Positions 10,703 to 21,723 of a DNA stretch of 64,000 bases are shown here, piece after piece. A program made the position numbers and the translations under genes. The stretch is from assembly GCA_028274465.1 (NCBI GenBank), contig CM051456.1, positions 105,685,348 through 105,749,347 of the forward strand. Reading direction: 5' to 3'. Source of the stretch: Plantago ovata. Taxonomy: Eukaryota; Streptophyta; Magnoliopsida; Lamiales; Plantaginaceae. A model generated the notes under the pieces. That model was not told where the DNA came from and ran no database searches. It saw only the letters and a program-made list of their open reading frames with translations. Every line of letters starts with the position of its first letter. Position 1 is the first letter of the stretch.

Positions 10703-11932
10703 ATGAATCCCGAGCAACAACGCCATTTGGAATCCTTGAGAATCAACGATCCTCAACGATACGAGAGTATCATGGCTGACCTGCTTGGTCCGATCCCCTC
10801 CCCCCCCCCACCTAACCGAGCTCTTTTTCAAAACCCACCTGAAAATCCTTACGCTCCTTACATTCCTTATTACAATAGTCCACCCTCACAAACACCCTTT
10901 TTCTATGATTTTCAACAGTACCCTGAGAGTGTTCGTGAGACCCAGCATGAGATTGTTCGTGAGACCCAGCCGGAGCCGCCCGTGGCCGAGGAAAGAACAT
11001 CTGGTCGTGGCAAAGGAAAAGAGAAAGCCGCTAAAAAAGTTGGTGGTGGTGGTTCGAAGAGACACAGCTTCAACATTCATGAGGACGGGGTCATTCTGAC
11101 TGCTTACGCGGAGGTTTGCCAGTGTCCAATCACCGGCACGAACCAAGACCTCAAGTCGATCTTCAGAAAGGTGTTCGAAAGATATGAAAACGCCCGTAGG
11201 GATGGGATGATTCCTGATATAAATGTGCGCACCAAGGACTCACTCCGGGGGAGATTACAGTTGCTTAAAAAACACATATCTGTGTGGGTTATCTGCCACG
11301 AAAAAGCACACAAGTTCCTTGGTCAACGTAGTGGTAACTACACCGATGAACAGATAATTTCGATGGCCCAGGATCTCTACAGAGCAAAGAAAAATGAGGA
11401 GTTCACATATTTAGAGCAATGGAATGTCGTGAAGAAGTATCCGGAGCATGCGGAATACTTACGCTGGGATGATTATGTGAACAGGCCTCGGGAGGGAGAG
11501 GCCGGTGGTGGTGGTGACGAGGGAGAAGACGAGCCAATGGCATCTGCGGGTGCTGGTAGTAGTGGTGGGAGCAAACGTTCCTTTGTCGTGACCTCCCCGG
11601 AGAAACGTCCCATGGGACGTGACGTGGCCAAGAGGTTGGCTAGAAATGGAAATTCTAGCTCAAGCCCGATGAGTGAAGAAATGTCACGGTTCACCATGAC
11701 TTATCCGGCTTCAATTGAGCTTGACCAGAAAAAAGTTGAGCTTTACCAACAGAAGTTTCTCTATTTCCAGGAGATAACCGAGAAAAAACAAAAGAGACAA
11801 GATGAAGAACTACGTTTCAAGAAGTTGAAGATGTATACCAAACTTCTAGCAAAAAAGGACGTCCGTGATTTAAAGCCTGATGAGCAGCTAGTGTACGACA
11901 GTCTTAAGATGGAGTTGTTTCATGATGAGTAG
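10703..11932 (+). CDS. Harbinger ORF1: Myb/SANT-like DNA-binding protein
   Basis: A single uninterrupted exon of 409 codons. The N-terminus is Pro/Gln-rich (1-100) and is followed by a basic linker, RGKGKEKAAKK (about 102-112). A SANT/trihelix-like region (about 120-270) has the layout seen in plant proteins often mislabelled 'glutathione S-transferase T3-like': the ITG signature, LKSIFRKVFERY-like, SGNYTDEQI and QWNVVKKYPE motifs. The C-terminal part resembles the NAM-associated domain (RPMGRDVAKR, then a charged coiled coil about 345-409). In PIF/Harbinger elements this protein imports the transposase into the nucleus and binds element ends. Typical family tryptophans in the first SANT helix are replaced here. 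Start chosen as the first ATG after the TATA box, with no upstream in-frame ATG. The intact frame contrasts with the broken ORF2 downstream. Confidence 0.85.
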   Translation: MNPEQQRHLESLRINDPQRYESIMADLLGPIPSPPPPNRALFQNPPENPYAPYIPYYNSPPSQTPFFYDFQQYPESVRETQHEIVRETQPEPPVAEERTSGRGKGKEKAAKKVGGGGSKRHSFNIHEDGVILTAYAEVCQCPITGTNQDLKSIFRKVFERYENARRDGMIPDINVRTKDSLRGRLQLLKKHISVWVICHEKAHKFLGQRSGNYTDEQIISMAQDLYRAKKNEEFTYLEQWNVVKKYPEHAEYLRWDDYVNRPREGEAGGGGDEGEDEPMASAGAGSSGGSKRSFVVTSPEKRPMGRDVAKRLARNGNSSSSPMSEEMSRFTMTYPASIELDQKKVELYQQKFLYFQEITEKKQKRQDEELRFKKLKMYTKLLAKKDVRDLKPDEQLVYDSLKMELFHDE

Positions 11933-12151
11933 GCAAAAATGGTGGTCTGCTTTTATTTTACTTTAACGCATGTGTGCTTTGTTCGTATTTTAATTTTATG
12001 TCCAAGTGTGGTGTGCTTGTATTTCCTTTCCGTGAGAAATGTCCGTTGTAATAAAATCAGTGTGTTGTTTGAAATTTGAAATTGAATTTGAAATTTGAAA
12101 TTTAAAATTTGAATTTGAATTTTTTAGGAATCTGATTTGAAATTTGAATTT

Positions 12152-12256
12152 GTCGGGAATCTTAGCTTTAATTTGAATTTGAATTTGTCAGGAATCTTAT
12201 CTTTAATTTGAATTTGAATTTGTCGGGAATCTTATCTTTAATTTGAATTTGAATTT
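12152..12256. repeat. 35-bp tandem repeat upstream of ORF2
   Basis: Three consecutive 35-bp units (12152, 12187, 12222) begin GTCGGGAATCTT or GTCAGGAATCTT and end in TTTGAATTTGAATTT. They follow a longer degenerate (A)TTTGAA-rich tract from about 12068. The array lies between ORF1 and ORF2, just before a TATA-like TCTATTTAATAGC at about 12269. Confidence 0.9.
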
Positions 12257-12363
12257 GCCAGCTGACTTTCTCTATTTAATAGCATCTCAGAACTTACAAT
12301 CAGACACACTAACCAACACAATCCAATTGCATCCACAACCACTTCCACTCTCGAAAAATAATC

Positions 12364-14001
12364 ATGTCTTCATCTTCTTTATCATCATCATCATCATCCA
12401 CCGATAGCTTCCTCCAAAACTTTACTGCAGAAATCTACCCAGAATTCTACCCACAATTCAACCAACAATTCAATGATGGTGATTCGTCCTCGAACTACAA
12501 AGTAATGGAAAAGAAGTTCATCCAAAACTTTCCAAGCATGATAGAACAATCCATGCAGTATGAAGAACGATCAAAGAAGCCACAAAAGAAAAGAAGAAAT
12601 GTGCGTACATTGATAGGAACAGAGTGCAACGGGGAGTGCAATTGTACGATGACTAGTTTGCTCCAAGAGCTACCTACGCAAACCAATTCAGACGGAGGTT
12701 CCGAATGAGGAGGGAATTATTCGACAGAGTGATGGCCGGTGTGATGGAGACGGACACCTACTTCCACAACAGCGTCAATGCGGCTGGTACACCGAGTTTA
12801 ACCCCTTACCAAAAGTTTACCGCAGTCATGAAAATGATAGCCTATGGGCTTTGCGCAGACGGGGTTGATGAGTATTGCAGAATGGGTGAAAGCACGGCTA
12901 TCAAAATGTCTTAATCGATTCTGTATCGCAGTCGTACAACGCTTTGGCCCGGAGTACATGCGGAAGCCTACTGAAAATGATTTTAGAAGGCTTCTTGCAA
13001 TCAACGCGAGTAGAGGCTTCCCCGGAATGATTGGAAGTGTCGATTGTATGCACTGGGAGTGGAAGAATTGTCCAAAGGCGTGGGCCGGTCAATTTCAAGG
13101 CAGGAGCGGAAAGCCCACTCTTATTCTCGAAGCTGTTGCATCCCAAGATACTTGGATCTGGCATTCATTCTTTGGAATTTCTAGAAAATTCAATGATAAT
13201 ACGGTGCTCGAACAATCACATTTGTTCGACGATCTCCTCAACGGTGTGTCACCTGACGTGCGCTTTCATATCAATGGTCGTGAGTATAACATGCCTTACT
13301 ACCTAGTCGATGGCATCTACCCAAATTGGGCAACATTCGTACCTGCCGTTTCCAATGCATCCCAAGATACTTGGATCTGGCATTCATTCTTTGGACTTTC
13401 TGGAAAATTCAATGATAAGACGGTGCTCGAACAATCACATTTGTTCGACGATCTCCTCAACGGTGTGTCACCTGACGTGCGCTTTCATATCAATGGTCGT
13501 GAGTATAACATGCCTTACTACCTAGTCGATGGCATCTACCCAAATTGGGAAACATTCATACCTGCCGTTCCCAATCCTACGACTCACAAACTACAGAAGT
13601 TCAGCGCACGCCAAGAATCTTGCCAGAAAGATGTGGAACGTGCTTTTGGAGTTATACAAGCTCGGTTTCATATTATCAAGCATCCGACCCTTCCACATAG
13701 CAGGCTACAACTCCAACAGATAATGGATTGTTGCATCGTACTTCACAACATGAGAGTTGAGGATGAGCGCGACAATTACTTAAACAACGACCAAGCAATC
13801 GAAGACTGGCTTAAGGAATGCGCCGAAGGCAACTTGCAGTACAATGCAGGCATCCTTAAGGACGTGACAATCACAACACGTCCATCTGTTCTGAATGATT
13901 TTGTTGATTACAGGAAGAATCAAAGGATGATGGAGAGTTACATCCAACATGACGCACTCAAACATGACTTGATTGAACACATTTGGAGGATGAGGCTTTA
14001 G
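12364..14001 (+). pseudogene. Harbinger ORF2: DDE transposase (HARBI1-like), broken, with internal duplication
   Basis: The family transposase cuts and pastes the element with a D-D-E catalytic triad. Visible motifs are SVDCMHWEWKNCP (first Asp, about 13048), YYLVDGIYPNW (second Asp) and CQKDVERAFGVIQARF (Glu, about 13640). The frame is broken three times: a frameshift near 12600, a TAG at about 12652-12654, and a one-base insertion near 12908 in the GESTAIK-CLNRF region. A 219-bp segment of the catalytic core is duplicated in tandem and in frame (13138-13356, 13357-13575), so the second catalytic Asp occurs twice. That alone should disrupt the fold. The C-terminal region after 13576 is intact to the TAG at 13999-14001. 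Confidence 0.9.
13138..13575 (+). repeat. 219-bp in-frame tandem duplication in the transposase core
   Basis: Two copies of exactly 219 bp (73 codons), 13138-13356 and 13357-13575, differ at about six positions. Both include the YYLVDGIYPNW motif. The unit length, divisible by three, leaves the reading frame open. Confidence 0.95.
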
Positions 14002-14650
14002 TTTCCATTAGAATGTTGTTTGCATTTTCAATTGTTTCAGTTGTTTGTTTCAATCGTTTGTTTTCAATTAAGCAGAACTTGTTGTAATATTGTGTGTTTC
14101 AAATTCGGTACAACTTAATGTAATATATTTGTGATTTCAATCTATTAACTTGATTTCGTATGAAATTCTTTACAACAAATCTTCCTTCTTCTTTACCTTA
14201 ACTAAAAAATAAATAAAAAAATAAAAAAAATTGAAAAAAAAATGACGTGGCAGGCCTTAAACTGGTCTTAACCGTGTTTAAGCAGTGAGTGATGCGGACG
14301 AAAACTGCTTAAACGCGGCTAAGGCCAGTTTTAAACCCTTAACTGACCTTAACCTTAAACCACTGATGCGGGTGGTCTAAGTGTAGTTTCACTTTTCACT
14401 TACGAAATATTTAGAACCAATTATTATACTTTCTTTGTGCTTTTTATATGTATATTACATTAATAAACTTCATATTTATTCTATATCAAACATTATAATA
14501 TGTCTCCAACTAATACATTAGAAAATCCAAATCAGTTGGCTCATGACAAAACAATGTTTAAAACATTTTTGGTAGAGGAGTTAGTTCCGTTAACGAACTT
14601 ATCTTGGCCAAACCGTGTTATGATGCAGATTGCAGCGGTATTCAAAGGTT

Positions 14651-14742
14651 TGTCTTGGGGCACTCTCTGTGATATACTGTATTTGGGACTTAGGATTAAT
14701 AACATTTGGTGAGTATATATCCCGAAAGCGCATTTCCCCTCG
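14651..14742 (+). repeat. Direct repeat, copy 1
   Basis: The segment beginning TGTCTTGGGGCACTCTCTG recurs at 16535-16618, with a 5-bp indel and several substitutions. The copies lie about 1.88 kb apart and bracket the foldback MITE, so they record either a segmental duplication or two copies of an unknown repeat. Confidence 0.85.
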
Positions 14743-14823
14743 TTATGATGCAACGGCATCCAAAGGGGAAAAAGCGTAAAATAACCCCGAATTATTCGAA
14801 AGGCCCCTCAATTATTTTGGGAT

Positions 14824-15632
14824 GGAAAAATCCTCCAAAATGTACCATATGTTTCCTACTCCGTTCATTTTGTACCATAAATTTGTTATTCCCATATTTT
14901 ATTGTGTAAGTTCACAAAAAATCTAATTTTTGTACTTCGGACCAAATCTAGCCTGACGAACTAATATTAAGGTAAATTTGAATTTGATTCACCTCGATTC
15001 GCTATAAACTCGCGAATTAGTGATAATTTTTCACTAATTCGCCTAAATTATAAATAAATAAAATTAATTTTTTAACCAAACAAGGTGATTTTTTAGCGTA
15101 CCCATTTGTATTTGTATGACAAGTCATTGCAAAAAAAAAAAAAAAAAAAAAAAAAACTAATAAAAAAATTTGAACATTTATATTACACATAACTCTAATT
15201 AAGAAAATTTAGCATACCCCATTGAGTTTTGCCAAATAATTAGAATTTAGAACAAAGAGAGTAGCAACCAATCCATTTTGTGTTCATGGCATACATTGAA
15301 AAAAATCGAATACATTTTATTTGTTTGCTTGTATCGATATGTCATACGAAGGGGTATGCTCCACAATTATCTTGATTTGTTTTGAATTTTTAATAGATAT
15401 TTTAATAATGTCGGTGAAATAGTGAAAAATTATCACTAATTCGCGAGTTCATGGCGAATTGGGGATGAATCACATTCAAATTTACTCTACTATTAGGTCA
15501 TTGGGCTAGATTTAGCCCGAAGTATAAAAATTAGATTTTTTGTGAACTTACAATATAACATGTGGGAGTAACAAACTTACGGTACAAAATGGACAGAGTA
15601 GGAACTTATGATACATTTTGAAGGATTTTTCC
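14824..15632. mobile_element. Foldback MITE with long terminal inverted repeats
   Basis: The ends GGAAAAATCC (14824) and GGATTTTTCC (15632) open inverted arms of about 220-230 bp (14824-15052 and about 15408-15632). The arms share, after reverse-complementing, stretches such as GTTCACAAAAAATCTAA and CGCGAATTAGTGATAATTTT. The AT-rich centre holds no ORF. Long arms starting with GG suggest a Mutator-like MITE, but I found no matching 9-bp flanks, so the superfamily is open. Confidence 0.8.
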
Positions 15633-16534
15633 TAGCATCTATCATAAATTCATAATTAGTGAGTAGAAGGTTAGTTTACAGTATTTGTGATTTTTTTTTT
15701 TAAACGGCAAAATATTTCATTAATTTTTAAAAAATAACATAAGAAATGCTCGAAAAATAATGCAGTACTTGTGATTGACTAAGGCTACTCTAAGGTTCTT
15801 GTTTGGTGTTATTAATGTAAGCTTTCCTTGTATTTCGATTCGGAGGTTTGTTTCGTGCTTGAACTTCGTTGTACTGGATCCGAACATTTCTTGTGCTCTA
15901 TGCTTAATAAAACAATTTGATGTTTAAAAAAAATAATATTTAAATTGCGCCAAACTCCCTAGATATAAATAGAGTCAGCACCACACATCCTAACACCTAT
16001 AACTTTGTGCAAACTAATTTGAGTTATAGGTGCAATATTCATAATATTTGACATTTGAAAGGGTATTTTAAAATATTGCAAAGGGTGTTGTGCAATACTT
16101 CATTGATACCGCAATAATTTTTTATTTTTTTTGAAGGAAAAGATGGTGATGCCACTAGAACCGTGGAGCAGATCCCCGCCAAATTCGTTGTGGAGCCTTG
16201 TTTCCCTCACTGGCGGAGCAGAGGCCACTATGCATTAAATTGGCGAAGCAGCCATTGTAGTGGTAGTGGAGCAGAAGCTCCGCCGTTGACTACCACCTCC
16301 AAGGCGAGGTGGCATGAACATTCTTTTTTGTCTTTTTGTAAATTAAATGAAAATTTAGGGTTATTTTAGTATATTAAATTTGAAAATATTCTCCCCGAAT
16401 GCAATTTAGGCTAGTGTACTACACTCTATGTTATTTTGGACGGTATGTGCTGACTTTTATGTAACTTTGGTGGGTGGAGTGGTGCTCGTGCTTCTTCTGA
16501 ATAATTCATGGATGTTTTATGATATTTGTATATA

Positions 16535-16618
16535 TGTCTTGGGGCACTCTCTGTGATATATTTGGGACTTAGGATTAATAACATTTAGTGACTATATATC
16601 TCCGAAAGGGTATTTCCC
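16535..16618 (+). repeat. Direct repeat, copy 2
   Basis: Second copy of the segment at 14651-14742; it shares GGACTTAGGATTAATAACAT. Similarity stops at about TATTTCCC on both copies. Confidence 0.85.
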
Positions 16619-17703
16619 ATCGGACAGGCTTTCTCTTCATATATCTCTGTCTGATGACAAATGTTCATATTTCCACATTAATTTTACTCGGATTCCGATC
16701 GTATAATAGACTTGGTTGAGTTTTTTTTTCTTTTTTTTAAATCAGACTTGGTTGAGTTTCTCGTGAAATATTTCGCCGTATATATGATTATTTATTAGTA
16801 AAATACAAATGTATGATATTCTTGTAGACTAGTGATGTGTATATATGTCTGTTGAGGCATCTCTCTTTTCTAGTTAATATATATTATCCTTTAGAACACA
16901 TAATTGAAAGAAATCATGTGATTTTGAACCCTATACTATATATATACACAATAATGTCACACACGCATGCATCATATAACATTATGTGTACATCTAAAAA
17001 TTCTCAAGCACATCTATTATGCCGATATGTAAAATAATGAATAGAAAGCAAAATAGAACAAAACAATATCATGAGATAAACTTTTTGGCGTTGTGATCTA
17101 GTTTGTGACAAGAAACCTCTTACATACATACAACTGTCCTAAATGGTCACATTAACAATCCCCCAAGATTGGTTCCACACCTCCACTTAGCTCTCGTCTT
17201 TCTAACAGCCATATGTTTGCCTGCTGCAGTATTGGATTTTGAATTTATCTTCGTTTCCAGTTTTGTTTGCATGTCTTTGTTCGTTTTCCTCACTCAGTTG
17301 TATCAATGATTATATTCATGGATTTGACATGCATGATATGATACCTCCTTTCCTTATTAGATCTACAAGTTCATGAGTGGAATTGATCAAGACAATTATA
17401 AATTAACTTTATCTTATGGAGCTTACAATTACAACTATATATGTTTTTAAAACATTGTCAAAGGTAAAATATGGCAAATTCTCCTTCCGTGAAAATTGTT
17501 TTATGCGGATGTCTTAAATGAAATTTAAATTCATCCATACTTCAAATACGAGATTCATTCCATTTTTCAACCTCTTATTATGTCATATACTAGCATATTT
17601 ACCTCACTAGAGACTGCTGTCGGAGAAATAATGGCTCCATTAGGATAAAGGTCCATTGGAACTCTATTCGGGTTGTTTGAGATTTAATTTTTCATTGATT
17701 GAA

Positions 17704-17758
17704 GAGTGAGTCTCTTGAGAGACCATCTCTAGATAGAGACCATAGAGACCAATTTATA
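17704..17758 (+). repeat. MULE left terminal inverted repeat
   Basis: Contains repeated AGAGACC words. It pairs imperfectly with 27110-27165. Outside it lies the TSD TTGATTGAA. Confidence 0.85.
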
Positions 17759-18217
17759 TTAATTATAAACCAACCTCAAAACAACTACTAGTTTCTAAAA
17801 TACCCCACAACCCAACCAAAAGCTAGAAACCGGGTCAAAACCGGGTTATAACAATATGGATCCTATATATATTATATACTAACATCAGAAAACAAACGTG
17901 TCGTCATTATCATCGCGAGATTCTTCCGGTAGAGAGAGAAACGGCTAGAGAGAGAAACTGCAGCCGACGATCTCCGTCTCGCCGCCGCCACCAATCACCG
18001 CCGTTCCGCCGCGGAATCACCACCAAATCGACTACGTAGCTTCTGTACCGGTAACGTTCATCGTTCTCGTTGTTAAAAAGCTCATACGTGCATGATTCAT
18101 CCCATACGCTCGTCGTTCTCATTGTTTGTGGTCGCAAGCTTGTTAAAACTGATAGATCGGCGTATATATAATTCAATTATGTTAAATTTATACCTGATTT
18201 GTTGTATTTGTTGTTAG

Positions 18218-21200
18218 ATGTTTGATTGTGCAGCAAATCGTGAAGAACCTGTTGCTGGGGATAGTGAACCTGTTGTTCGGGATGATGAACATGTTCCTGA
18301 TGCTTCAATTCATGTTACCACCATTGTTGCAACCACAACGACGTCAAAAACAGGTATATAGGTTGAATTCTGTTGCTGTTAAATGATTTCCATGTTCTGG
18401 CAAACTTTATCTATGTTTTATAACATTCATATGCACTGTTCCATGAAATACCTCCCATGTTCTCAGAGCTCTATGTTTTCAGCCGAATTGCCTATGTTCA
18501 AAGTAGAAAATGCCATGTTCTGAATCTGTATGCCATGTTCTCAATGTTTATGCAATGCTCTGTTTCAGACCAACATGATAACATAAAATTCATGATGAAA
18601 TAACCTGCAAAAGTATATTCTATGTTTCAATAAGTATTAGCTATGTTCCATGAAATACCTCCCATGTTCTCATTGCTCTATGTTTTCAGCCGAATTGCCT
18701 ATGTTCACAGTAGAAAATGCCATGTTCTGAATCTGTATGCCATGTTCTCAATGTTTATGCAAGGCTCTGTTTCAGACCAATATGATAACATAAAATTCAT
18801 GATGAATAACCTGCAAAAGTATATTCTATGTTTCAATAAGTATTAGCTATGTTCAATGTAGTACTTTCCATGTTGTTAGTGCTCTATGTTTTCAGCCATA
18901 TTGCCTATGTTCACAGTAGAACATGCCATGTTCTGAACTCTTTATGCTATGTTCACCAACATACAGATGCAAGTAATATTAGTGACGATTTTGATGTCCG
19001 TGGAAGTTTGAAAGACATCACAGGAACTTTTGATGAGTTACATGACTTGTACAAAAGACATGCTAAAAGCGTAGGGTTCTCTTTCAAGAAGGCAACATCT
19101 CGTCGTGGAAAAGATGGCGAAATTCGAGAAAAGTACTTTCTTTGTAGTTGTGCTGGACTTCCAAAAATTGAAAAAAGCCCAATGCTCACACCATCCCCTG
19201 CGGTGAATGAAGAAGGTGAAATGATAAAAAAAAGGCGAAGGCAAAATACTATTATGAAGAAAGATTGCAAAGCACAAATGAGGATCAAGTACTTGCATGA
19301 CATCAGTAAGTATGTGGTTGACACACATATAACTGATCATACCCATAACCTGACAAGACCCCAATGGAGCCACTATCACAGATCTGAACGGAAAATTTCA
19401 GGTCAAAGAAGAACTTTCAATGTTTTTGAATATAATGCCTATGTTCTGTTCTTAATATTTTATGTTCTTAATCCATATGTATATTGACTTACAGATGAGA
19501 AGGCAGAGATGTTGGAGATAATGGAAAGAGCTATGCTCAGACCTACAGATGCATTCAACTATATGGTAGAGGTCGCTGGTGGACAAGAGAACGTTGGAAA
19601 CATCAAACGAGACCATATCAACTACATAACAAGATATAGAACAAAGAAAATGGGTGGTGCAAATGCTCAGAATGTGCTGGATATGCTAAAGCAAAGACAA
19701 GAAGAGGATCCCCAATTTTATTACACCCAAAAGTTGGATGAAAAAGGCAGATTATGCGGCCTATACTGGAGAGACTCTATGATGCAGGTAATCTATATGT
19801 TTCATGAAATATTATCTATGTTCCAAGTAATAGTTTCTATGTTTTATTCAATATTCACTGGAAATTTGCTTGATATGCCATGCAATTCATATAATCTTTG
19901 TCTAATCCATTGAAAATTGATCTCTGAAGGATGATTATGAACTTTATGGCGATGTAATAATATTCGACACTACCTTCAGAACAAACAAATATGGCTTAAT
20001 TTGTGCGCCTTTTGTCGGCGTAAATAACCATTGGAACAATGTTATGTTCGCATGCGCTTTCATTGCAAATGAGAGTGCCGAATCATTTATCTGGCTTATG
20101 GAAGAGTTCTTGAAGTCAATGGGGAAAAAGAAGCCAGTTACAATATTCACTGATCAAGATAAAGCTATATCCAAAGCTATTCTGCAGGTATTTATGTTGT
20201 TTGTAATATTTCCAATGTTCTAAGTAATACTATCCATGTTCTAAGAAATATATGTCATCTTCTCAACTACGCAGGTGTTTGGTGATGAAACAAGACACAG
20301 ACTGTGTTTGTGGCATCTCTACCAAAATGCCATAACTAATGTTGCAAGGCTAAGGCATGATAGCACTTTCAATGATGCTTTCACTTTGTGCTTATATGGA
20401 TTCTCCAATGAGGAAGAATTTGAAGAATATTGGGCTGGAATGGTTGATATATATGATCTTCAAGATGAGAAATGGTTCAAAAGATTATACACATTCAAGG
20501 AAAAGTGGTCCCCTGCACTAAGCAAGACATTCTTCTCAGCCGGCATACTATCGTCGCAACGAAGTGAGAGTACAAACAACTCAATTTCATTCAAGTCCAA
20601 CAAAAACACATCTCTGACGCAATTCTCAAGATTGTTTGATGCCATGATAACCCGTTGGCGAACAAACGAATCGCTCAAAGAATTCAAGAACTCCTATCAG
20701 TCACCAAAAATATATGTGCGTTCCGGCTTAGTGAAACATGCTGCAGAGGTAAATAATTTTCAATATACTGCAACATGGGTAATAATATGTTTATATGTTT
20801 AGAAACATGGGTAGTATTTCCAGAAACATGGATAGTTTTTACATAAACATGGGTAGTATATATTTATGCATATATTAAATTGATGTTCTTAATTTTCAGG
20901 TGTATACACTGAAAATTTTCAAGTACTTTCAAAAGGAGTTCAGTAGATCATTTGAAACAAATGCAACATTATCTATGGACTTCGGTGACAAAAAGTTGTA
21001 TGATGTAATTAAAGAAGACGATTTAGACGATGTTTCAACTGTTATGTTCATAAAGCACCCAACAGGTCGCATTGAAATCAGTTGTGGATGTAGGCACTTT
21101 GAAGAAGTTGGATGGCTTTGCAAGCACTGCCTCCGTATCTTGGATAAGCATGATATTAAACGGATTCCTGATGAGTACATCCTCCAACGTTGGACAAAAA

Positions 21201-21723
21201 CATTGAAAGAGAAAGTCTGGGACCGAGTACTCCGTACAAAAAGCACAAATGTTAATGCAGAGGTAAAACTCTATTTCTGCATAAGTCCATGTTTCTGGAA
21301 ATATTGTCTATGTTTTTCAAAAATATGTCCATGTTCTTAAAAATGCTGCAGGAATGTATTGCTTGGAGACAAAAAATGAACAGGAGGTACACAGAAATGA
21401 CCTTGAAGTCAGAAGGGAACCAGGAAGCAAGGAAGATTTTGGAAGATGGATACAAACGCGACATGGAGGCCATACTAAGTATTATAAATACAACAAAGTT
21501 CCCGGAAAGACCACAAGAACAAGCACCCGACAGCCCCAACACTAAACCTGCATCGACTAGTGCTGCATCAACTACTACAGAACAACCTATTGTTCTAGAC
21601 CCACAGATTGCAAGCACGAAGGGGAGGAAGAAAGAAAGATTGAAGAACAAATTTGAAAGGAAAGGGAAGAAACCGAAAACAACTGAGTTTGTGGCGCCAC
21701 CTCCAGACAAATATTTGTTGTGA
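18218..21723 (+). CDS. MULE transposase, FAR1-type, 776 aa, 7 exons
   Basis: Exons: 18218-18353, 18967-19401, 19495-19787, 19930-20187, 20275-20748, 20900-21262, 21352-21723. All introns are GT-AG and the joined frame has no stop. Exon 2 carries the FAR1 DNA-binding domain (about residues 62-185). Exons 4-5 carry the MULE DDE domain: Asp in IIFDTTFRTNKYG (about 301), Asp in TIFTDQDKA (about 363), the CLWH motif (385-388) and Glu in SQRSESTNN (about 472). Exon 6 has a SWIM zinc finger, CGC...CKH (594-608). The Lys-rich tail (about 725-765) is a likely nuclear signal. The start is the ATG right after an apparent 5'-UTR intron (donor near 18060, acceptor TTAG before 18218). The protein should bind the element ends and catalyse cut-and-paste transposition. 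FAR1/FHY3 transcription factors derive from this family, but the intact TIRs and TSD show a transposon gene. Confidence 0.9.
18434..18965 (+). repeat. 206-bp tandem repeat in transposase intron 1
   Basis: About 2.6 copies, starting at 18434, 18641 and 18847 (periods 207 and 206 bp), fill intron 1. The first two are almost identical; the third is partial and more diverged. Each unit holds about eight ATGTT words, mostly as CCATGTTCT or CTATGTTT. Confidence 0.92.

Larger units (their letters stand above)
10302..14383 (+). mobile_element. PIF/Harbinger DNA transposon
   Basis: Two co-oriented genes, a Myb/SANT-like ORF1 and a DDE_Tnp_4-type transposase ORF2, make the standard PIF/Harbinger pair. 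The ends share an imperfect inverted repeat: CACTAAGACC...GCATCAGCTGGTTTA on the left (from 10306) against CACTTAGACC...GCATCAGTGGTTTA on the complement of the right end. TAG occurs on both sides (10299-10301 and 14384-14386), compatible with the 3-bp TSD of the family, though TTA/TAA is more usual. ORF1 is intact and ORF2 is not, so the copy is not autonomous. Confidence 0.82.
14384..17694. other. Non-coding DNA with repeat relics
   Basis: AT-rich and without a convincing gene. It holds a foldback MITE (14824-15632), an A-run near 15130-15157, and a direct repeat (14651-14742 and 16535-16618). At 15790-15930 a T/G-rich stretch ends in AATAAAAC and an A-run that could be the 3' tail of a retroposon. 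A GC-richer patch at 16140-16320 repeats words such as GGCGGAGCAG and GGCGAAGCAG, but I cannot assign it. Open frames at 14500-14712 and 16163-16369 have no recognisable content. Confidence 0.55.

Noticed and set aside
14500..14712. 70-codon frame starting MSPTNTLENPNQ
   Set aside because: No recognised family, no promoter context, and its 3' part overlaps a non-coding direct repeat found again at 16.5 kb in broken form.
18218..21723. Host FAR1/FHY3-type transcription factor gene
   Set aside because: The gene sits inside matched TIRs and a 9-bp TSD together with a second transposon-type gene, and the D-D-E residues are all present.
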